Shown: one piece after another, positions 6,367 to 12,178 of the stretch
Position numbering within the stretch: the stretch's first letter is position 1
Layout: each line of letters begins with the position of its first letter
DNA from: an uncultured Prevotella sp.
Lineage (GTDB): Bacteria > Bacteroidota > Bacteroidia > Bacteroidales > Bacteroidaceae
Reading direction: 5' to 3'
Assembly: GCA_900770845.1 (NCBI GenBank)
Contig: CAAGLS010000190.1
Location: 1-14,688, forward strand
DNA length: 14,688 bases
Program-made: the position numbers and the translations under genes
Notes under the pieces: generated by a model
The model's input: only the letters and a program-made list of their open reading frames with translations
What the model was told of the DNA's origin: nothing
The model's database searches: none

Positions 6367-7971
6367 ATGAAACAAAGGAATATATGTCTTCTCTTCGCCG
6401 TGCTGCTGCTCTGCCTGACGGCCTCGGCTCAGGGAAATCCCCAAGTGAAGGTGGCCGAGGGCACGCTTGAGGGCTCTTGCGAGTCAGGCATCAACGTTTT
6501 CCGTGGTGTTCCCTTCGCTGCTCCCCCCGTGGGGCAGCTGCGCTGGCAGGCTCCACAGCCCGCCGCCCATTGGCAGGGCGTGCGCCAGGCCAAGGAGTTT
6601 GGCCCCAACCCCATGCAGGAACCCCTCTTCGGCGACATGGACTTCGGCACGAAGAAGATGAGCGAGGACTGTCTCTACCTCAACATCTGGACACCCGCCA
6701 AGACCTTTGCCGAGCGGCTGCCCGTGCTCATCTACTTCAACGGCGGCGGCCTGCTCGCAGGCAGCGGCAGCGAGCCGCGCTACGCCGGCATGTCGATGGC
6801 CCGCCACGGCATCGTGGCCATAACGGCCAACTACCGCGAGGGCATATTCGGCAACTTCGCCCATCCCCAACTGTCTAAGGAGACCAGCTACAAGGGCTCG
6901 GGCGACTATGGTTTCCTCGACCAAGTGGCGGCCATACGGTGGTTGCACGACAACATCGCGGCTTTCGGCGGCGACCCGGAGCGCATCACGATCGTGGGCG
7001 AGTCGGCCGGCTCTGTCAGCGTGAGCGCCCTCATGGCCTCACCCTTGTGCAAGGGGCTCTTTGCCCAGGCCATGGGCTCCAGCGGCTCCGTGTTGAGCGC
7101 GCAGCGTTCCATCCCGCTCAAGGAAGCCGAGAGGCAGGGTGTGGCCCTGATGAAGAGGATGGGCAAGAAGAGCATTGAGGAATTGCGCCGGATGCCCGCC
7201 GAGCAGCTGATGAAGGAAGCCCATGAGACATCGATGGCGGGATGCGTCACCGACGGCTACTTCATGCCCAAGGACCCCGTGGAGATTTACGCCAACGGCG
7301 AACAGGCCCAGGTGCCGCTCCTCGTGGGCGGCAACAACATGGAGAGTCCCCTGCAGTGGCGCTTCGGCGGCAGGCCCGCCACGCTCCGTGATTTCCAAGA
7401 AATAGCCCGTACAGCCTTTGGCGACCATGCCGGCGAAGTGCTCAGGGCCTACGGCATCAACAGCGACTCCGCGGCCAACTCGATGGATGCCAACCAGCTG
7501 TTGGGCGACCTGTTCATAGGCTTCCGCACGTGGAAGTGGGCCGACATGCATGCGCGCTCCTGCGCCAAGCCTGTCTACCGCTACCTCTATTGCCATCCGC
7601 GTCCCGCCATGCGCGTGGCGGGCAAGGTGGGAGGCCTGGCCGGCGGCACGATGGACTCTCCCGACGGCAGCACGCAGCCGCAGTTTGCGGGCGCAGTGCA
7701 TTCGGCCGACATCGAGTATGCCATGGGCAACCTGCCCACAAACCGCGTCTACGACTGGCAGCCCGAGGACTTTGTCGTGTCTGACATCTTCATGGGCTTC
7801 TATGTCAACTTCATCAAGACCGGCAACCCCAACGGACTGGGGCTTCCCGAGTGGACGCCGACCAACGGCCGCCAGGTGCCACCCGTGATGCAGATTGACG
7901 TGAACCCCTGCCAGAAGGCCGATGCCGCGGTGGAGAACAGATACCGCCTGTTGGACAACATATATAAATAA
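6367..7971 (+). CDS. Secreted type-B carboxylesterase (COesterase family)
   Basis: 534 residues from the ATG at 6367. The frame is open back to about 6229, but the signal peptide (MKQRNICLLFAVLLLCLTASAQG, signal peptidase I site ASA-Q) fixes this start. The alpha/beta-hydrolase features are in order: VFRGVPFAAPPVG at 44-56, EDCLYLNIWTP from 100, oxyanion-hole NGGG at 125-128, nucleophile elbow GESAG at 211-215 (Ser213), probable acid Glu326 in GGNNMES, and His445 in GAVHSADIEYAMGN. The triad is complete, so it should be an active periplasmic or exported esterase cleaving carboxylic esters, such as acyl groups on glycans or phenolics; the substrate cannot be told from sequence. It lies about 90 nt after the ATPase remnant and is followed by a terminator. 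No promoter of its own is obvious, so it may use the one at 5956. Confidence 0.93.
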   Translation: MKQRNICLLFAVLLLCLTASAQGNPQVKVAEGTLEGSCESGINVFRGVPFAAPPVGQLRWQAPQPAAHWQGVRQAKEFGPNPMQEPLFGDMDFGTKKMSEDCLYLNIWTPAKTFAERLPVLIYFNGGGLLAGSGSEPRYAGMSMARHGIVAITANYREGIFGNFAHPQLSKETSYKGSGDYGFLDQVAAIRWLHDNIAAFGGDPERITIVGESAGSVSVSALMASPLCKGLFAQAMGSSGSVLSAQRSIPLKEAERQGVALMKRMGKKSIEELRRMPAEQLMKEAHETSMAGCVTDGYFMPKDPVEIYANGEQAQVPLLVGGNNMESPLQWRFGGRPATLRDFQEIARTAFGDHAGEVLRAYGINSDSAANSMDANQLLGDLFIGFRTWKWADMHARSCAKPVYRYLYCHPRPAMRVAGKVGGLAGGTMDSPDGSTQPQFAGAVHSADIEYAMGNLPTNRVYDWQPEDFVVSDIFMGFYVNFIKTGNPNGLGLPEWTPTNGRQVPPVMQIDVNPCQKADAAVENRYRLLDNIYK

Positions 7972-7989
7972 GGTAAGAACAGCAGAGTC

Positions 7990-8029
7990 AGGGCCCGCTT
8001 CCGTCGACGGAGGCGGGTCCTGGCGTTTT
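7990..8029 (+). terminator. Rho-independent terminator after the esterase gene
   Basis: AGGGCCCGCTTCCG (7990-8003), loop TCGA, CGGAGGCGGGTCCT (8008-8021). All 14 positions pair if two G-U pairs are allowed. It is followed by GGCGTTTTG. Confidence 0.8.
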
Positions 8030-8042
8030 GTGTCGCCTTTTG

Positions 8043-8074
8043 TTTGCCAAGCTACAGATTATTTGCTAAATTTG
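8043..8074 (+). promoter_or_regulatory. Promoter of aroQ
   Basis: TTTG (8043-8046), exactly 20 nt, then TAAATTTG (8067-8074), a full Bacteroidota consensus. The predicted start near 8080 gives a leader of about 10-18 nt. Confidence 0.85.
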
Positions 8075-8097
8075 CAACGTCAACGATTATGTTCAGC

Positions 8098-8523
8098 ATG
8101 AAGAGAATTTTGATTGTCAATGGCCCCAACCTCAACCTCTTGGGGGTGAGGGAACCGGGGATATACGGCAAGAGTAAGTTTGAGGACTACCTGCCAGAAC
8201 TCAAGAGGGCTTTTCCCGATGTGGAACTGAGCTACTATCAGAGCAACATCGAGGGCGCGCTCATCGACAAGATGCAGGAGGTTGGCTTCACTGCCGACGG
8301 CATCGTGCTCAATGCGGGAGCCTACACCCACACGTCCATAGCCCTGCTCGACTGCATCCGCGCCATCAAATGCCCCGTGGTGGAGGTGCACATCAGCAAC
8401 GTGCACCAGCGCGAGGATTTCCGCCACCACAGCATGATCTCGGCCGGCTGCAGGGGTGTGGTCTGCGGCTTCGGACTCAAGAGCTACAAATTGGCCATAG
8501 AGGCCCTGACGGATGATGACTGA
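8098..8523 (+). CDS. aroQ: 3-dehydroquinate dehydratase, type II
   Basis: 141 residues from the ATG at 8098; the in-frame ATG at 8089 would add MFS. The frame is open further upstream, but that part lies before the promoter. It catalyses the third step of the shikimate pathway, dehydration of 3-dehydroquinate to 3-dehydroshikimate, in the cytoplasm, as a dodecamer in this family. Hallmarks are NGPNLNLLG (8-16), catalytic Tyr23 in GIYG, LNAGAYTHTSIALLD (71-85) with substrate-binding Asn72, EVHISN with His98, and a C-terminal GFGLKSYKLAI. Length and motifs are typical. Its last 11 nt overlap the start of the O-methyltransferase gene, implying translational coupling. Confidence 0.96.
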   Translation: MKRILIVNGPNLNLLGVREPGIYGKSKFEDYLPELKRAFPDVELSYYQSNIEGALIDKMQEVGFTADGIVLNAGAYTHTSIALLDCIRAIKCPVVEVHISNVHQREDFRHHSMISAGCRGVVCGFGLKSYKLAIEALTDDD

Positions 8524-9154
8524 GACAGAACGGCTCGACGACTACATCGCCGCCCACTGCGACCCGGAGCCCGACTATCTCTACCGGCTCTACCGCGCCA
8601 CAAACATCCACACCATACATGGGCGCATGGCCTCAGGCCACGTGCAGGGGCGGTTGCTGAAGATGCTCGTCACGATGGTTCGCCCCAAGAACATCCTCGA
8701 AGTGGGAACCTTCTCGGGCTACAGCGCACTCTGCATGGCTGAGGGGCTGGAGGCTGGCGGCCGGCTCTACACCTTCGAGGTGAACGACGAAATGGAAGAC
8801 TTCACGCGCCCGTGGATAGAGGGCTCCGATGTGGCCGACCGCATTGTGTTCCGCATCGGCGACGCCAATGTGGAGGCTCCGCGGTTGGGCGTCACCTTCG
8901 ACATGGCATTCATCGACGGCGACAAGCGCACCTATGTGGAGACCTACGAGACGGTGATGGGCATCCTGCGCCCAGGAGGATACATCATCGCCGACAACAC
9001 CCTTTGGGACGGACATGTGGTGGACCCCGCCTACGACCACGACCAGCAGACGTTGGGCATCAGGCAATTCAACGACCACTTGGCCAACGACGACCGCGTG
9101 GAGAAGGTCATCGTGCCCATCAGGGATGGACTCACCATCATCAGGAAGAAGTGA
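8513..9154 (+). CDS. Class I SAM-dependent O-methyltransferase (Methyltransf_3/COMT-like)
   Basis: 213 residues from the ATG at 8513; the adjacent ATG at 8516 is equally possible. SAM-binding motif I is ILEVGTFSGYSAL (61-73), with acidic residue Glu89 after the second strand. Metal-binding positions typical of the divalent-cation-dependent catechol/caffeoyl-CoA O-methyltransferases are present: Asp135 (FIDGDK) and Asp161-Asn162 (ADNTLW). Bacterial members methylate catechols or other vicinal hydroxyls, but the physiological substrate in Bacteroidales is not established. It overlaps aroQ by 11 nt. In the Bacteroides arrangement I recall, a pyruvate kinase gene lies between the two; it is absent here. 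Confidence 0.92.
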   Translation: MMTETERLDDYIAAHCDPEPDYLYRLYRATNIHTIHGRMASGHVQGRLLKMLVTMVRPKNILEVGTFSGYSALCMAEGLEAGGRLYTFEVNDEMEDFTRPWIEGSDVADRIVFRIGDANVEAPRLGVTFDMAFIDGDKRTYVETYETVMGILRPGGYIIADNTLWDGHVVDPAYDHDQQTLGIRQFNDHLANDDRVEKVIVPIRDGLTIIRKK

Positions 9155-9232
9155 TGGGGGCTTTTTTCCAGCCATCCAGGCAAGATTCTGGCCCCACGCC
9201 CATTTCATAGTCAGAAACATAAAACAAAGACT

Positions 9233-9949
9233 ATGAAGAGATATTTCAGAATGATGGGCCTTTTGCTGTGCCTTTCCCTCGCGTCGGTGACCCTGCAGGG
9301 TTGCGACAACGATGATGACGACGACTATTATCTTGACATGACACCCAACGCCATCGTGTCGGTCTATTCGGCCGACAACAGCGGACACCCCCTGTTGGCG
9401 CTCAACGACAGCACCACGCTCTATCCCGTCAACTTGGGCAGCCGGCTCTACGGAGGCAAGCGCATGAGGGCGTTCGTCAACCTGCGCCAAGCCAACGACT
9501 CGGAACTCAACAACGACATCTACGCCGACGGGATGGAGAACGTCTACGTGAACTGGATTGACACCATACGCACCAAGGAGATGGCCACCGACATGGGGGC
9601 GAAGAACGACTCCATCTACGGCGCAGACCCCTTGGAGATTGTCAACGACTGGGCCACCTGTGTGGAGGACGGATTCCTCACCCTGCGCTTCCGCTCCCTC
9701 TTCACTCCCGGCAACACCCATATCCTCAACCTCGTGAAGGGCACTGCGCCCAACGAGGTTGTGATTCATCAGGATGCGCGCGGCGACCTGCGCGGACAGA
9801 TGGGCGACGGCATCATAGCCTTCTCCCTGCAGCAGCTCAGATTGGCTCCCGGCACCACCCAGCAGCTCGTCGTGAAATGGAACTCCTACAGCGGGGAGAA
9901 GTCCCACACCTTTACCTATCGCGTGCCCCGCAGGTTCGGACAGCAATAA
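9233..9949 (+). CDS. NigD-like lipoprotein, probable surface-exposed
   Basis: 238 residues. The lipobox L21-Q22-G23-C24 is followed directly by DNDDDDD (25-31), an acidic run like the Bacteroidota lipoprotein export signal that sends lipoproteins to the cell surface. The rest fits the NigD-like family: a short N-terminal beta-barrel-like domain (about 38-112; LNDSTTLYPVNLGSRLYGG, KRMRAFVNLR) and a C-terminal beta-sandwich (about 135-235; CVEDGFLTLRFRSLFTPGN, LNLVKGTAPNEVVIHQDARG, HTFTYRVP). The molecular function is unknown. It is 36 nt upstream of the sigma factor gene on the same strand; in Bacteroides thetaiotaomicron a NigD gene accompanies the das1-dma1 pair, as far as I recall. No -7 box is visible in the 78 nt upstream. 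Confidence 0.85.
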   Translation: MKRYFRMMGLLLCLSLASVTLQGCDNDDDDDYYLDMTPNAIVSVYSADNSGHPLLALNDSTTLYPVNLGSRLYGGKRMRAFVNLRQANDSELNNDIYADGMENVYVNWIDTIRTKEMATDMGAKNDSIYGADPLEIVNDWATCVEDGFLTLRFRSLFTPGNTHILNLVKGTAPNEVVIHQDARGDLRGQMGDGIIAFSLQQLRLAPGTTQQLVVKWNSYSGEKSHTFTYRVPRRFGQQ

Positions 9950-9985
9950 GTTGGCTGCCGCAGGGGGCGCGCACCCAAACTACCC

Positions 9986-10546
9986 ATGAGAATATTCGGC
10001 TCAAACAAGGAACTTCAGATACTCAAGCGTTTCAGCAGGGGAGACTCCTCCGCCATGGACATGCTGTATGCCGCCTACGCCGACTACCTCATGGGCATCT
10101 GCAGCCGCTACATCGCCAGCCCCGACGACCGCAAGGACGTGCTGCAGGAGGCGCTCGTCAAGATTTTCACCTCCATAGGCTCCTTCGCCTATCGCGGCGA
10201 GGGGTCGCTCAAGGCCTGGGCGGCGCGAATCGTGGTCAACGAGTCGCTGCAGTATCTCCGCCAGCAGGCCAAGTCGGCTCCACTTGAGGGCGAGGCCAAG
10301 ATTCCAGACCAGCCCGACGAGGAGCCGCCCGACGACCGGATACCCGACGATGCCCTTGTGGAGCTCATCCGGCAGCTGCCCCCGGGCTATCGGGCAGTGT
10401 TCAACCTCTTTGCCATCGACGGACTGAGCCACAAGGAGATAGCCCGGCAGTTGGGCATCACGCCGAGCACCTCAGCCTCACAATACTTCAAGGCCCGCGC
10501 CATGCTGGCCAGAATGATTAAGCAATACCAACGCAACAACCCATAG
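9986..10546 (+). CDS. ECF-type RNA polymerase sigma factor (Das-like)
   Basis: 186 residues, typical ECF length. Sigma region 2 spans about 26-93 (MLYAAYADYLMGICSRYI; DDRKDVLQEALVKIFTSIGS; W-A-A-R-I-V-V-N-E). An acidic, proline-containing linker covers 100-121 (DQPDEEPPDDRIPDD). Region 4 is about 122-175 with the HTH LSHKEIARQLGITPSTSASQ at 147-166. It would direct core RNA polymerase to a small regulon. It is followed after 2 nt by the putative two-membrane anti-sigma gene, the arrangement of the Das/Dma pairs, in which the partner holds the sigma at the inner membrane. Assignment to the ECF21 group, where Das1 belongs, is inferred from this context and not tested. Confidence 0.92.
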   Translation: MRIFGSNKELQILKRFSRGDSSAMDMLYAAYADYLMGICSRYIASPDDRKDVLQEALVKIFTSIGSFAYRGEGSLKAWAARIVVNESLQYLRQQAKSAPLEGEAKIPDQPDEEPPDDRIPDDALVELIRQLPPGYRAVFNLFAIDGLSHKEIARQLGITPSTSASQYFKARAMLARMIKQYQRNNP

Positions 10547-10548
10547 AC

Positions 10549-11790
10549 ATGAAGCAGAAAAGATCCAAAATGAGCAGCCGCTTCGACCACTACAGCTCGA
10601 AGGCTCCCGAGGGATTGCTCCACGACGTGAAGACGGAAATGGAGCGACGCCACCTGTCTGTGGGTCGTCCCCATCTGAGAGAGAACCGCGTGGAACTGAA
10701 GCGGGTGGCCACCATCGCCGTGGCGGCCGCCGTGGCCATGGCTGTGGTCATGGTGTGGCGGCACAACAGCTCCGTCACCGAGAAGTTCAACAGGGCTGGA
10801 ACGTCGCTTGCGCGGCTACAGCCGCTGGCTCCGTCTTCCCCCCAGGAACAAGCGGCTTCCGGCTCCATCACCTCCCATTCCGCCTCCACCGACCCCACGT
10901 TTGCCATGAGCGCGGACGCGGTGGGAGGCGGTTTCCCCCTCGCCGGAACACCCTCTGAGGGCGACGTGCCGGCGCCCGTAGAGACCATCACCGCTGAGGC
11001 CACGGCAAGTACGCAGGCTGAGGCCACACGCCCGGAGGCGAAGCCGCAGAGCCGCGACAGCCACCGCGTCATGGAGCAGGCGGCCTACGGCCATTCCGCT
11101 CCCAACCCGCGCAGTGGCGCGGCGGCGGGAGGCTTGTCGCTCTCGGCCTATTATGGCGGTGGAGGCGCCAGCTCGTCGATGGGGGTGCGGGGCGTGATGA
11201 TGTCGGCCAAGTCGGCCTACGGAAGCGACGCCAACCTCATGGATATGGAACAGCCGCAGATGGCCGTAGGCTCGGAGAACATCTACGCCAACATGAAGCA
11301 CCATCGCCCGTTGCGGGCCGGCGTGTCGCTCCACTGGCGCGTCAACCGCCGGTGGGGCTTGTCCACGGGTCTCACCTACTCCTATCTGAAGTCGGACTAC
11401 AGCAGCCACGACGCAGCGGGAGAGGCCGCCGCCACGCAGCATCTCCACTACGTGGGCATTCCGCTCAGCGCCGACTACAGCATCTGGCAGAACCGCCACC
11501 TGCGCGTCTACGTAACAGGGGGCGGCGAGGCGCAGAAACTCGTCGACGGCCACCGCGATGAGAGCCATCGCGACGGCTCCGAAACTCGCGCCAACGTGAG
11601 GGAGAGCCGCATGCAATGGTCGGTCAGCGCTGCCGCGGGCGCCGAATACAACTTCACGCCCAACGTGGGCTTCTACGTGGAGCCGGGTGTGGACCATCAT
11701 TTCAACAACGGCTCCGGCGTGGAGAACTACTACAAGCACAAGCCCACGTCGTTCAGCCTCAACTTGGGATTAAGAATCAACATCAAATAA
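10549..11790 (+). CDS. Dual-membrane-spanning anti-sigma factor (Dma-like)
   Basis: 413 residues with four parts. Residues 1-50 are charged and helical (SSRFDHYSSKAPEGLLHDVK), a small cytoplasmic anti-sigma-like domain. Residues 52-70 are a single hydrophobic helix (VATIAVAAAVAMAVVMVW). Residues 71-190 are Ser/Thr/Ala/Pro-rich and low in hydrophobics, predicted disordered and long enough to cross the periplasm. From about 194 to 413 is an outer-membrane beta-barrel domain: alternating strands (HRPLRAGVSLHWRVNRRWG, LSTGLTYSYLKSDY, YVGIPLSADYSIW, LRVYVTGGG, WSVSAAAGAEYNFTPNVGF) ending in SFSLNLGLRINIK. This is the Dma architecture: the sigma is bound inside while the barrel senses the outer membrane. 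Dma1 of B. theta controls outer-membrane vesicle formation through Das1. Translational coupling to the sigma gene is likely (2-nt gap). Confidence 0.85.
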   Translation: MKQKRSKMSSRFDHYSSKAPEGLLHDVKTEMERRHLSVGRPHLRENRVELKRVATIAVAAAVAMAVVMVWRHNSSVTEKFNRAGTSLARLQPLAPSSPQEQAASGSITSHSASTDPTFAMSADAVGGGFPLAGTPSEGDVPAPVETITAEATASTQAEATRPEAKPQSRDSHRVMEQAAYGHSAPNPRSGAAAGGLSLSAYYGGGGASSSMGVRGVMMSAKSAYGSDANLMDMEQPQMAVGSENIYANMKHHRPLRAGVSLHWRVNRRWGLSTGLTYSYLKSDYSSHDAAGEAAATQHLHYVGIPLSADYSIWQNRHLRVYVTGGGEAQKLVDGHRDESHRDGSETRANVRESRMQWSVSAAAGAEYNFTPNVGFYVEPGVDHHFNNGSGVENYYKHKPTSFSLNLGLRINIK

Positions 11791-11804
11791 CACGACACAC
11801 ACAA

Positions 11805-11822
11805 TGAAAATCATCAAGTAAG
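11805..11822 (+). other. Five-codon open frame MKIIK-stop after dma
   Basis: ATG AAA ATC ATC AAG TAA, 14 nt after the dma stop, in a start context like the genes around it (CACACACA before ATG). It is too short to assume expression. It could be the leftover start of a lost downstream operon gene, or chance. Confidence 0.25.
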
Positions 11823-11919
11823 ACCCGCAACCCAAAGACCAAGGACCCGCAACCCAAAGACCAAAGACCCACCCCCAAGACCAAAGACCCACCCCCGGCC
11901 CCTCCCTAAAAGGGAGGGG
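11822..11919. repeat. GC-rich intergenic repeat block, copy 2
   Basis: Tandem units beginning GACCC: 11822-11843 and 11844-11865 (22 bp, differing only in the last base), 11866-11885 (20 bp), and a last unit from 11886 ending in the perfect hairpin CCCCTCCCT (11899-11907), loop AAA, AGGGAGGGG (11911-11919). It has the same organisation as the block at 3009-3088. Confidence 0.8.
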
Positions 11920-12004
11920 AGAACCAATCGCCCCAAAGATGGACACAAAGACGCGCATCCAACGCACATACTCAAAGGCATTTATCTTTGTGGTGATTGG
12001 GGTC

Positions 12005-12060
12005 CCCCTCCCTCTTAGGGAGGGGTTAGGGGGTGGGTCTTTTAGGGGTGGGTCTTTTAG
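12005..12060. repeat. GC-rich intergenic repeat block, copy 3 (inverted)
   Basis: Hairpin CCCCTCCCT (12005-12013), loop CTT, AGGGAGGGG (12017-12025), followed by two units of GGGTGGGTCTTTT type (to 12058). Read on the minus strand this is the order of copy 2. Sequences between the copies are also inverted: CCAATCGCCCCAAAGAT (11924-11940) mirrors 11984-12000 at 15 of 17 positions. Confidence 0.75.
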
Positions 12061-12124
12061 GTCCGTGTTTTTGTGCGTTGCTGGCCCAAGACCGGCAACC
12101 GATGGATTTCTCGCCTTTTTTCAT

Positions 12125-12132
12125 TACCTTTG
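12125..12132 (+). promoter_or_regulatory. -7 promoter box of the TonB receptor gene
   Basis: TACCTTTG matches TAnnTTTG. No good TTTG lies 19-21 nt upstream. The predicted start near 12138 gives a 5' UTR of only about 40 nt. Confidence 0.6.
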
Positions 12133-12139
12133 CACCCAG

Positions 12140-12158
12140 GTTGCACAAGGCGTGCAAC
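12140..12158 (+). promoter_or_regulatory. Palindrome at the 5' end of the TonB receptor mRNA
   Basis: GTTGCAC, loop AAGGC, GTGCAAC: a perfect 7-bp inverted repeat starting about at the predicted transcription start. It may be an operator or a 5' stem-loop that stabilises the mRNA. Confidence 0.45.
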
Positions 12159-12178
12159 ACCGTTTTTAATTTTCATTC

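Noticed and set aside
8633..9946. 437-residue open frame on the minus strand
   Set aside because: It covers two well-supported plus-strand genes and the gap between them; no recognisable domain.
12061..12178. Cobalamin riboswitch before the BtuB-like gene
   Set aside because: No conserved B12-box-like core was seen, and the predicted leader of about 40 nt is too short.
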